A stretch of 64,000 nucleotides of DNA from Sympetrum striolatum (lineage: Eukaryota > Arthropoda > Insecta > Odonata > Libellulidae): positions 11,966,001-12,030,000 of the forward strand of contig OX388348.1 of assembly GCA_947579665.1 (NCBI GenBank), read 5' to 3'. Positions within the stretch are counted from its first letter, which is position 1; each line of letters opens with the position of its first letter. The translations under genes and the position numbers were made by a program. The notes under the pieces were generated by a model that worked only from the letters and a program-made list of their open reading frames with translations, did not search any database and had not been told where the DNA came from. Positions 11,446-22,060 of this stretch are shown piece by piece.

Positions 11446-12809
11446 TACAGTTTTCTTGAATTCCAATCGCCAGCAATATACAGCAACAACACAACTCTTC
11501 GGCTGTAGTATCCGTTGATCTCCAACGAAATAGCATTAAATATATTTGCGCTTTCAATGCATCATTCATCAGAATTCACTGAGGTTAAAAAATTAAAATA
11601 GAAAGGTTGAAGGAATATTTAACAGTTTATTAACTTTCGCTATTAACACCTTGAGATAAATGCACACGATATATAGACCAGAAAATGAAAATGCAATGCA
11701 ACCATAAAAATAAATGAAAAACAAATAGGAATAATGAACAAGAAAAATGAAAAGTAAACATAGGTTAACCCGTGATATAAGTAAAACAGAATCATTTGCA
11801 CATTTCAAAATTATGAGGGATGCGAAACAGAGAATCTTGGACTTAGTATGTTTTAAATCTAATTTTAAGTATATTGCCGTACAGATAGCTCAATAAAATT
11901 TTCTTGGTAAATATTTAATGAATTGAGCAAGTTTTTTAATTAGTCATCAAAAAATTACTTTATGTGAATTTCTTTTTGAAATTGGCATCAAATATATTGA
12001 TAAGATATGTGAAATCACAGTTTTTAAAATTTGAAGTCTTATTCTGACTGAATGAAAGTAGCTGTGACAAAAAGTGTTTTTGTGTTAGGTGAAGCAAATA
12101 TTTAATTATTCAAGAGAAAGAAATTAACTCTGTATCCTAATTATTTACGTTGCCGTGGAGTAAAATGTCCTAAAAGTCACGATTATTCAAAGAATACCAA
12201 AAAAATCGTCTGCATTCGTCAGTTGCAGCTTATATTTCAACTTGAATTTTCACACATCCTTGGTTCGATACTAGGCCGGTGAAATAGTCACCCATTTAAA
12301 ATGCATTGGGGTCGTTTTTCATTATTTTTTGGTGCACTTATCAAAACCATAAGGAGCTCTTGCAGCGAACAAGGATGGAGGTTGGGAAAACGTTTCCGAA
12401 AAAGAAATATCTACGTACATATAACTCCTGGGTTCGAGTCCAGGGCATATTATGTTTTCTCTCATAGCGAATATATCGGTAAAGTAAGACATCGTTCGAG
12501 TCAGTAGCAGCCAACATTTCAACTTGAATTTACAGACATTGTTACAAATGGATATTTATCATTGGCCTACATAGAAAGAATTACTAAAAAGATCTAGGTT
12601 CGATGTTGGCCGTTGCACATTTCTCCCATTTAAACACATTACTGGCGTTTACATTATTATATTTGGTGTACTTAGCGAAATGAAAGTAATATGTTTCAAG
12701 AACGAGGATAGATGCTGGGGTTAAGTTTTCCATGACAACATCTCTATGCAAAACATTAAATAACTACAATTTGTAGCAATATGTAAAATTTCAAGCTAAA
12801 ACCTAGTCT
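11446..12809. repeat. Loop of repeat C, with B-box-like units at 12240-12640
   Basis: No gene recognised. GGTTCGATACT (12262), GGTTCGAGTCC (12431) and GGTTCGATGTT (12597) recur at 169 and 166 bp. Each of the first and last is followed by a CCATTTAAA..CATT.GGG-like block. This is array 2 of the family described at 8810. Confidence 0.65.
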
Positions 12810-13290
12810 GCAAAGAAATATAGAAGAAGCTTAGATTGTTAGGAACTCAAACCATTTACCAGTTATTGAACATAAGTGAATGCACTTTCTTATTCAAATT
12901 CATAAGGTTATACAACCCTTCGTAAGACTATGGTAAAACTTTGATTTTCTTTTACGATAACGATTACATGATTAAAAACCTCAAGTTTGAAATATAATTA
13001 ACTAGATGAAAATGAGTTTTTAGTTACGATTTAGTATCTCCTCTCGTAATCATTCTAGAAAAAATGTTTTTTTTATTTATTTAAATCGATCAAAGAGTGT
13101 GGAGTGAAAACTCCAACATTTCAATTCATAAAAGAAATTTTGTACGAGATCGCTTCCTAATTCAGGTGCTTCTCAAATCTGAATCAATCAAGATTCTGGT
13201 GTCAAATTGTACAGCAAGACGTAAGACTTTATGATAAGGTTGTGTTAAAGGTTTGGTATTCCTGTGAGACATGGTTGTTGTTCAGTAATC
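12810..13290 (-). repeat. Right arm of long inverted repeat C
   Basis: Reverse complement of 10965-11445 (see that entry). The arm ends at GACATGGTTGTTGTTCAGTA. Confidence 0.8.
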
Positions 13291-13504
13291 GTGCGACCAT
13301 GATCGAGTCAAGAACTTCCGCGAATCCACCGAGTTTTGATTTGCTTCACATCGTCTCAGATGGGGTAGGGGAACAACGCTGACGCCTAATGGATATCATA
13401 ATAAAGAAAATAAGTTGCTCTTTAAAATTGTGTACGACATGTACCATTATAATCGCGGATCATTGTAAGAAAATGCCTCAAAGTCCAGATCTGTACCATT
13501 TTTG

Positions 13505-13835
13505 GTCCGACATTAACCTAAAATAAAATAGCAATTTCGTCTCCTTGTTGTTACATGTGATTTTAATTAAAATGGATGAATTCCTATTATGAGGTTTTGT
13601 GAAGCATATTTTTATACGAGGTTACTACATTTTTGCTTTAAATTATGGGGAATTATATACAATATCATGTTTTTTAAATAAATATTAGCTTTGCGTAACA
13701 TTTCCTATGAAAGAAGTAAGTTGTTGGGAAATTCCTTCACTTATTATAATTGATATAACACCATGGCCAATATTTCCCGTTCCCGCGGCCAGTTGTCCCC
13801 GCGGCCAGTTGTCCCCGTGGCCAGTTGGCCCGGCG
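13505..13835 (-). repeat. Right arm of long inverted repeat A, split by Transib insertion
   Basis: Reverse complement of 8405-8765, with three copies of the 15-bp GC-rich unit at 13783-13830. Its outer tip ends at CGGCG, immediately next to the CACAGTG end of the Transib element at 13836, so the transposon landed in or at the tip of this arm. Confidence 0.8.
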
Positions 13836-14308
13836 CACAGTGTGATATTTTCGTAATCTAGAGGGACAAAAGTCAATTTTCTTACTTCTCTACGCGGATC
13901 AAGCGCAGTTGGGAAAATATATTAATTTCTCTTGTGTTTCTTGAGTTATTAACTTGAATTGAGTCTTGGAATGCGAGAGAAGTGTTTACATGAAGCATAA
14001 ACACAACCACACGCAAAGAAGACACACAGGCCCAAAGAGATTAAGCGCAAACGGTGACGACCGCCAACGGCCGAGTTAGCAAGGAGAGGGATATGAGGTT
14101 ATTTAAATCTTAGGAAGGAAAGTGTTAAGATATCTTTTAACATATTTTTATTATAAATAATAACAATTCAATATGATCGATGATCAATGTGCAATAAAAT
14201 AGGTACAGTAAAACATAAGATTGGTAAGTAATAATTTTTAATCACAAAACAAATTGAAAGGAAAAATAAGGAATTAATTTTATACAACATATAATATGAA
14301 TTAGAGGA

Positions 14309-15030
14309 TTATTCGGAATCAACATCAGATTCTTCGATATCACTTTCTGATTCTTCGGAATCAGAAAAACCTGATAGGGTTCCGTCCTGATCCATTGGAG
14401 CTGGAGCTCTCATCTCTAAGAGGTCACATACCTCCCTACTGATTTTGCCTCGTTTGGTTTTAGGAAGTGATCCTATGCTTGCTATAAATGGGTCTGAAGT
14501 CAAGAGTAATCTATTCATTAAATCTTTGTTCTACCTCTGTCTTAATGACATTCGCAGTTTCTTTGGCAAACCCGAACTTTGTGGGACGACAATATCTTGT
14601 GGAGGATGGGGAAAGGTTTTGCCAAAGAATATTTTTAATTTTTTGGTCAGTCACTGAGAATATCTGAATAGGCGCCATCGATCCACTAAATAAACTTTCG
14701 TCTGAGCGATTTTCACAAGAAAATCTCTTTTTGTATCTACTTTGTTCTGCCCCATCACAACCCCACTTCACAATTATGTCAAGAGTTTTCAATTCTCCTA
14801 TGGACCTCTTCTTGCGCTTTGCACAATCGCCTCATGGTGTGGTCCATTAAAGATTGTAATTTTATTTCTGCGAAGGTTTCTGTAGCATTGACGTCACTCG
14901 GATAGCACAGCTGTTTTGCTGCTTTAATATTATAATATGCTGGATACATGTCCTCATATTATTTGTTAGTTTGTTGTCGGATTACATTGTGTTGATGCGT
15001 TGACAGATTCGCATCAAACATCAAAGCAAG
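14309..15030 (-). pseudogene. Transib (RAG1-like) transposase, broken, middle and C-terminus
   Basis: From 15030 down to about 14800 (one stop, then a frame change) the frame reads like the Transib region before the catalytic core (CYPSD, LMDHT..RL segments). At 14792-14511 comes VKWGCDGAEQSRYKKRFS, in which the D of CDG corresponds to the first catalytic aspartate of Transib/RAG1, followed by SSTRYCRP and FAKETANVI blocks typical of the family. The central portion is missing. At 14518-14309 the C-terminal RLLLTSDPFIASI block and an acidic tail remain, directly comparable to the C-terminus at 18558-18700 in element 2. In the family this enzyme nicks at the heptamer and makes hairpin intermediates. 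This copy is deleted and frameshifted. Confidence 0.8.
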
Positions 15031-15039
15031 CGCTTGGTC

Positions 15040-15720
15040 TGAGCATTTTTCTGGCGGTTGCACGTTATGTAATAGCCTAGTAGATAGCCTGTGAATGAGT
15101 ATCCTCTCTATCTATCTATCTATATACATGAATGAATCCGGAGAAGCATCTATATATAATAGATAGTAACAAAGAGCCACGCAATGAATACATTGGAATA
15201 TTTTTTTAAGTTGATACCCCTACTATGTGAACTTATTTGGCTGGATATAAGTATGGAAATGTTAATTAATTTCAGCTTGTTGAAATACAATTTATGTTCC
15301 TCAAATTTAGCCTAATAAAAAATTTTTAGATAACACTTTTTTTGGTTGGTAGCGCTGATAAGGATTGATTTTACGATTTTGAAAGTATTACTAATTGTTT
15401 TGTCATTATCGGAAACCTCTAAATTGAAAGTGTCATAAAAAAATCGAAAATTCCTCCAATATTTTGACTTTTTTCCGAAAGGAGTGAAATTAATTTTTAT
15501 TATTTTCCGATAGATGGCATTTATAACATAGTGTAATTTTGCTAAATAAAATCAAAATAATAAATCCTCTACTACATATTCCAAAAGTATGAAACTGTTA
15601 GGTTGATTCTTAATAGAAAAACGTATCAATTATGTAAGTTACTGCAATTTCGGTACATATTTACACATTTTATTTAATTAATAATAAATGGAAAATATTA
15701 TTTCGCATAAAAAACGAAAT
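15040..15720 (+). repeat. Repeat inserted in Transib 1 (shared with 3990-4600 and 28872-29022)
   Basis: 15047-15167 (TTTTTCTGGCGGTTGCACGT ... GTGAATGAGTATCCT ... ATGAATGAATCC ... TCTATATATAATAGATAG) matches 28872-29022. 15165-15720 matches 3990-4600. A (TCTA)n tract lies at about 15108-15122. The composite interrupts the transposase sequence of Transib 1, so it is younger than that insertion. A TC start within A/T might suggest a Helitron, but I could not confirm a CTRR end. Confidence 0.6.
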
Positions 15721-16330
15721 TCACTTTCTTAAAGAATCATTTATGAACTTTTATAAATTGAATCAGTTGATTTATCGTTGAAAGCGTTTTTAAAAATTCA
15801 GATAATTTTGGGGTCAAATTTCCCCCTGACGCGACTAATTAATGTTTAAGGAAAGTGTATTCAAATTCGCAAATATGCGCAAGCAAATTTAAGTATTTCC
15901 TATACTTAAAAAGTCATTCTTTCAGGCAAATACCATTTCACATTGATATAATGCGACATAATAAACTAAAACTCAAGTTCAAACTGACTCATGCGTTTTT
16001 CTCATACGGAAAAAGACGGCGATCAATTCTAATGATGCTCATGATTAAATTAAAACACATATTAAAGTAAAATATTATGTAAACTAACTTTGGTAATTGT
16101 ATTATAATAATAGCAAAAAACAACGGCTACTAGCACACAGAAACACTGTGTATTCTTAAAGTAAACTTATACAAATAACGCTATCGCTTAGAACACTTGA
16201 CATGCTGAGTTCAGATTGTCAGCGGGTTCGACCCTTTTTTCTATTGGTTTGCGCGGTTTTTATGAAATATAAACCTATCCAGTTAGTATGGTTTGTTCTC
16301 TTCCTAACTATACAAAAATTTGACCCGATT
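15721..16330. other. no gene recognised; right part of Transib 1
   Basis: AT-rich sequence between the inserted repeat and the right inverted end of the transposon. Open frames at 15855-16070 and 16202-16396 have no recognisable family, and the second reads into the transposon end. Confidence 0.4.
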
Positions 16331-16397
16331 TTACAAGTAAGAAAATTGACTTTTGTCCCTCTAGATTACGAAAATATCACACTGTGCGACGGCTAGC

Positions 16398-16434
16398 CAT
16401 CATCGGTAGAATCCGGAGAATTCTACCGATGATG
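16398..16434. repeat. Perfect 15-bp hairpin
   Basis: CATCATCGGTAGAAT, then a 7-nt loop CCGGAGA, then ATTCTACCGATGATG. It starts 11 bp outside the right end of Transib 1. Outside the transposon this would be the sequence beyond repeat A's outer tip. Function unknown. Confidence 0.8.
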
Positions 16435-16439
16435 AAAAT

Positions 16440-17674
16440 GAGTCGGTAGCGATAGGAGTCAGTCGGTTAGCAGACGAACTGTGGCAAGTGTGTGCATATT
16501 TAACAATATCATCAAGGCAAATGCGTTAATTGAATGCCCGTAATTAGCAGAATGTAAAATAAAGCCGCAATAAGACATGCGATCGCATAAAATGAATGCG
16601 ATTCTCGCTTTTAGATGCAAAATGATGTACGCCATAGCACATATGGATGCACGTATGTACTAAGTTTCTTGGAGCGTGCATCTGTCCAAGGACGTGGAAT
16701 AAAATAAACGTTTTAATCTTTTAATAATAAATGTAAATAACCATCAATAATTCATTAGGTAAAGTGCTGGGGAACGCTTAACATCCGTAACATATGTTAC
16801 TGTTTCCCCGTGCGAGACTCGACTATGGAAAAATAATGACCCCGCTTGAAGAAAACTATAAATATTAGAGAAATAAATTAAACCTAGTCATAGGATTTCA
16901 TGCGATCGAATTTTCTAATTTTTAAACGTATAATGATTAAATTTTAACTGACGTGGGTGGAAAAAGGAGACGAGAGGATTTTGCTTTTGTAGCAAATATA
17001 AAATAGAAAAGATACCTATCCGTTTATACGAATCGAGGTCTTACTAGCTGACCAATAGTAAACTGATTTGAAGACAGCAACAGTTCCAACAATAACTTTA
17101 TGAAGCACCTAAGGAATTCGTGGAAATCTAACCTCCAAGAAATCAGTCAGTGAGTGTATCGAAGGTACTATGTACTTACTAATTTTCTACTTCTTTCACT
17201 GATACTAAGTTCTGAAAATCACGCACCGACTTCCAGTTAATAAAATTACGAAATTTAGGGATTCACTGTAGGGCTGATAGTATATTAGATATCGATATTT
17301 TATTACCATAAGTATCCTTGTGCTCGAATTTGGGCACAGGAAAATCTTCTGCTAGCAATTTATGTTAAATTCAAACATCAACCATTTAAGGCCATACAAA
17401 CTAACTAATGCAATTATAAATATCTTCCCTGTAAGATTTCTTTCAAAACTTTAGTAAGAAATCAACAAAGGACAACAACAAATCTTAGTTACCTAAAATT
17501 TCATACATATCATCGATATTTACATCTGCTTTTACGCGCCTTGTTTCATTCTTCATTTGTCTACTCGTTTGCCCTCTCATTGGTTGAGATGAAGCTAGTG
17601 ACCGTCACTTTCGGAAATGCTTGGATGTTTCCCCTTAAAGTGGGTGGGGGCAGTCGGTTTGGTAGTTTTCTGCC
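16440..17674. other. no gene recognised
   Basis: Sequence between the two Transib insertions, without a recognisable exon, RNA gene or repeat. Confidence 0.35.
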
Positions 17675-17679
17675 CGACG

Positions 17680-18262
17680 CACAGTGGGCTAGAATAGAAA
17701 AAAGCTGGCCAAAAATACGAAAGTGGTTTTTTTGAGTGCGGACTTTGAAACTTCGCATGGTCATTCTTGAATAAATTCTGCATATAACTGCGAAATATTT
17801 TCTCTTGATTCCCACGCGTTACAATTCTACAGGGGGTCAAAGTTGACCAAATTTTGCGAAAAATGCCGGTCTTCGATATTTCGAGAAATTCTTCAACTTC
17901 AAAACGATGCTAAATCCATTAAAAGTAAGTTATTGGAGAAAAAACAACGCCACGTTATAAACCTGTACTTTATCTTTCATAACCTATAATGTAATGATTG
18001 CAAATGAATAATTGCATATTTTATGCAACAAAATGGCGGACTCTCGTTTTAGAGAAACTTTTTACCTAAAGCGAGGAAAATAGTTGAGACGGACTCCGAG
18101 GGACATAAAAGATATTTATACCACGTTATTCTTTGAAGCTTTATGAAGAGGAATCTGAAATAAAACCTTGCAACAATTTGCTACCCCAATAATAATAACG
18201 AATTTTCGACAACACTGCATGTGCAAATCCGCGCGGCGGCCAATGGCCCTCCGGGAAGATCT
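17680..18262 (+). repeat. Transib 2 left terminal inverted repeat
   Basis: Pairs with 20730-21312. It runs from the CACAGTG heptamer to about GCGCGGCGGCCAATGGCCCT, where the arms begin to diverge. Open frames on the - strand at 17561-17840 lie in this repeat and recur in the other arm; they are not genes. Confidence 0.9.
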
Positions 18263-18557
18263 TGGTTTGAGAGGAACTAGGAACGTACCAACGCTTTTCG
18301 ATGATATGTTTTGATGTTTATAAGCAAAGTTTTTCCGCTATTAATATTAGAAATGAGAAGTCATAATTTAAAACCCCAGTTTCATTCCGTGTGATCGGTG
18401 AAAATGTCCAATTTGGCTGTATTTTAAGACATATGTCTATTCCTACGTCTATGACGTCGCATTTTCTTTCCTATCGCTATATCGCTAATTTATCATCAAA
18501 ATCATGCAGTCAAGAATAACTCTAAAGAAATTTCTAGTTTGCACCTTACCTTCTGCC

Positions 18558-19485
18558 TTATATACAATCCTCGTCTGAGGAGTCTGCATCTCCATAAGCG
18601 ATTACCTCTTCTTCATTCAGGATGAGGAGCTGCTTCACTTCTCTACTTAGAATCCTGGATCTATTTGCTGCCCGAATTGGTGCTGACATAGATATTAGTG
18701 GATCAGAAGTAAGAAGCAATCTTCGCACTAAGTCTTCATTCGTAGCAACTCGGGAGTGTTTCCTTGTAAAACGTTTTCCGAATCTCCTCGTGTCCTTATT
18801 TCTTGCTTCTATCGCCTCTTCTGAGAGTTGGCCCAGTGGTAGAATTGCTTCTTTTGCAATTTCAGCTCCGTGAATCAGCACTTTATGAATTGTTGGTGAC
18901 ATATAGTTCCATGGATACAACTTTACATACATCTCTGCTGTAGCCCCGCAATAATCGTCAAATGCTCTTTCATTCAGAGTTAATCCGCTTGAAATTGCCT
19001 TTAAGATCGTAGCAAATCTTTTTATAAGATCCTCGTTTATCCCTGAAAAGTAAATGTTTATGTATTCAATATTGAAGCATCATAGCTAAAGTAAGTGTTA
19101 CTTTGGCTTCCTTTACTACTTCGTAGCTAGGATACAGCCTATGACCATGACTTTTAGCTGTTTCACGGAGAATTTTATATTGAGTTTTACTCAACTCAGA
19201 AGATATAATTAGTAATAATGCTTCTTCTCCTGACAACTGAGATTGCACATGTTCCCTTGTCTTCCACCTAGAAAGAACCCTCTTTGCCCTTGTAGGTGTC
19301 GTTGTGGTAATTTCTTTCAGCAACTTCGAAGCAGCTTCATTTCCTTCATCTCTTAGAGTCATCCTTGCAGCATAAGATAGTTCAGCTGTGGAGAGTGTGG
19401 ATCTAATTGTTTCTGTTTTCCTTCGTTTCGATCTGTCACTTGAAAAATTGAAATCTACTTCCGGCCGTCCTCTTGCGTCTACCAA
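18558..19485 (-). pseudogene. Transib (RAG1-like) transposase, internally deleted
   Basis: The N-terminal piece (19485-19066, 139 codons) has the family's SKRRKTE..R..LS..ELSYA and TTTTPTRA blocks. The C-terminal piece (about 19040-18558) includes NEDLIKRF, a LYPWNYMSPTIHKVLIHG block, then LGQLSEEAIEARNKD, where the glutamates lie at the position of the third catalytic residue of Transib/RAG1, and a RLLLTSDPLISMS block before an acidic tail. The pieces are in different frames and join directly, so the stretch that should carry the catalytic aspartates is missing. A closely similar middle region survives in element 1 (14511-14792). Confidence 0.85.
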
Positions 19486-20729
19486 AATGAATTTAATTTA
19501 AGTCCGATTGTTCGTTTCTTAGATGTAAATTATCAATTTCAAATACTAAACATTTCAAATCACTATTTTATACGTACCTGGGGTCATAGAAGTACTTGGT
19601 AAGTTCTGGATAACAATATCAGGAAAATTAATATTTACATTGAGCCAACTGGAATTGCGCAGAATAAACCTTTCATTAACACGGAAACTTTGTTTCCATT
19701 TTCTTGAATATGCCGGAAAAAAGACTATTCTTCAGATAAACAGTAAGAGCTTCCTGCCCATCTTTCTTAGTGAAGTTTTCTTGTGAAAAAATCCATTAAA
19801 TGCTGTTTTTTACTAGAAAATGACTCATTCTTTTCCTCCATCATTTTATTATGTAGCGTTAACCGACTAATTCGCAGATTAGTAATGTTTTTTTTACGGA
19901 ATTACAAGCAACGTATAAAGATGATAAACTAGAAACCCAATACAATGTTTCTAATGTCTGAAAATGCAAAAGAGATTCCATAACTATATCTATTCTACAG
20001 TATGACGTTAAGAAAATAATACAGTAGACAGTTTCAAATAACGATGAGAACATTTCAGATGCATAGAGAAAATAATTGTTTTTCACCAGGATACTTAGAA
20101 TTTACAAGTAAAAAGAGAAAGTAATGTAATAAAAAAACTTACCATAAAAATATCCTCCAAAAAGTGTCGAAAACTGAACCAGGAAATGCTGAAGGGAACT
20201 ACCCGAACTTCTTGAATATACAACTTAAAGAATGCAAGGAGCTACTGAGAGAGCACAAGAGCACAACTTACTTCTTCCACAGGCAAAGCCAAACTGTAGT
20301 TTTCATAGTTTGCGAAAATTTTGAACTAGAAAGCACGAAAATGCAGTTTGAAGGGTAACCGTTAATCCGCAAGAAGCACAGCTGCATGCAATAAAACGAA
20401 TCGAAAGTTTAACTCGGGGACACCGCGGCACACGCCCACGTGTGGGCTGGTTTCCAATGGTATTGAGGGTCTGTGAGAAATAGTATAGCTCAAAAACATC
20501 AAAGACAGCTTTCATAATATTTTACAAAGTGAAAATCAAAAAAATGGTAACTCTATTCTGATACTTGATGAAAGATATACGCTGTTGCTAAATTCACTCT
20601 TCCTTTAAGAATGACGGTTGAATTTATATTTTTTTGCTCATTATTTCTTCGTCTAGAGTTTGTAAAAAGTTAATTTCAGCATTTAAAAGTTATCATTGAG
20701 AGGCATGAAGGTTCGAAGGTCTTCAAACA

Positions 20730-21312
20730 CTTCTCTTCCTGGAGGGCCGTACTCCGCCGCGCGGATTTGCCCATGCAGTGTTGTCGAAAATTCGTTATTA
20801 TTATTGGGGTAGCAAATTGTTGCAAGGTTTTATTTCAGATTCCTCTTCATAAAGCTTCAAAGAATAACGTGGTATAAATATCTTCATGTCCCTCGGAGTC
20901 CGTCTCAACTATTTTCCTCGCTTTAGGTAAAAAGTTTCTCTAAAACGAGAGTCCGCCATTTTGTTGCATAAAATATGCAATTATTCATTCGCCATCATTA
21001 AATTATAGGTTGTGAAAGATAAAGTACAGGTTTATAACGTGGCGTTGTTTTTTCTCCAATAACTTACTTTTAATGGATTCAGCATCGTTTTGAAGTTGAA
21101 GAATTTCTCGAAATATCGAAGACCGGCATTTTTCGCAAAATTTGGTCAACTTTGACCCCCTGTAGAATTGTAACGCGTGGGAATCAAGAGAAAATATTTC
21201 GCAGTTATATGCAGAATTTATTCAAGAATGACCATGCGAAGTTTCAAAGTCCGCACTCAAAAAAACCACTTTCGTATTTTTGGCCAGCTTTTTTCGATTC
21301 TAGCCCACAGTG
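20730..21312 (-). repeat. Transib 2 right terminal inverted repeat
   Basis: Reverse complement of 17680-18262 (see that entry). It ends at CACAGTG (21306-21312) followed by the CGACG target repeat. Confidence 0.9.
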
Positions 21313-21725
21313 CGACGATGCAACAGAATAGGATTTAGAGGCCGAGTCGGTGAGAGATCACGATTTCCTCTCCAGTCGGTTGGATTTGAAATCGAACCAA
21401 CTGCTTCCAAACCGACGAGTTACATAATATGGCCCCAGAACAATTTAACATGCCGTTTGGGGGACTTTGTAGGCAAAGGGCGGTATGGTTTCGTCCGACT
21501 AGTGGCATCGTCCATTGCCGGGCCTCACCCATCACCCATCCTCTTCCTCCGTAAAATGAGTTACCAAAGAGTAAAAGTTACCATTCAATGTGGAGTTTTA
21601 TCTAATTTAGCAGCAATTTTTTTAGTCCATACGTAAACGTTTGAAAATCTATTTACTGGAGGATTAAAATGTATAAATACTAGAGTTTGGAGTTGAAAAA
21701 AACTGAACTGGGAATCCCACAGTAA

Positions 21726-22060
21726 ATAATAATAATAAAAACTGTTTATTTGGCTAGATTAGACCCATTAGGGCCTCTCTTACACCTAACCATTAAGGGT
21801 AACTAATGTTAATTACAAAAAGGTGGAAAAACAATACAAATATATATTTATAATAAAAAGAAAATAAAAGGAAAATAAAAAGAAGAGGTAAAAAAAAGAA
21901 TTGCGGTGCGGGAAAAAACTCCTTGGCTGAAGGCTTTCGGAGAAAAACCCACTGTGCGGGAAAACGCTCACACAAGAAGGGGAGCGAAAAAAAAACCGCG
22001 AAAACACAGATGGCATTAATACAAGCAGGTATATCACTAGTTGAATTATTGCTGACCAAT
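21726..22060 (-). repeat. LINE 3' tail, copy 2
   Basis: AATAATAATAATAAAA, CTGTTTATTTGGCTAGATTA and CTCTCTTACACCTAACC on the left, then an inner block GGGAAAACGCTCACACAAGAAGGGGAG at about 21957 that also occurs at 32022-32050. Read on the - strand this is a LINE 3' end with a (TAA)n tail. Confidence 0.6.

Larger units (their letters stand above)
13836..16386 (-). mobile_element. Transib-family DNA transposon 1
   Basis: The two ends are inverted copies of at least 50 bp starting CACAGTGTGATATTTTCGTA. The left flank is CGGCG and the right flank CGACG, a one-mismatch 5-bp target repeat of the CGNCG type known for Transib. Inside, on the - strand, are pieces of a RAG1-like transposase (14309-15030). 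The element is itself interrupted by a repeat at about 15040-15720. From the left tip inward the order is CACAGTG, 23 bp, ACAAAAGTC, which mirrors a vertebrate 23-RSS. Transib transposases are the known relatives of RAG1. The open sequence is broken, so the copy is inactive. Confidence 0.85.
17680..21312 (-). mobile_element. Transib-family DNA transposon 2 with ~583-bp inverted repeats
   Basis: Ends are CACAGTGGGCTAGAATAG... (17680) and, read inward, CACTGTGGGCTAGAATCG... (21312), flanked on both sides by a perfect CGACG 5-bp target repeat (17675-17679 and 21313-21317). The inverted repeats extend from 17680 to about 18262 and from about 20730 to 21312, far longer than the short terminal repeats usual for Transib. 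The interior carries N- and C-terminal parts of a RAG1-like transposase on the - strand (18558-19485). The centre of the protein is missing, so the copy is non-autonomous. The repeat arms are very similar, which suggests recent activity or conversion between arms. Confidence 0.9.
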
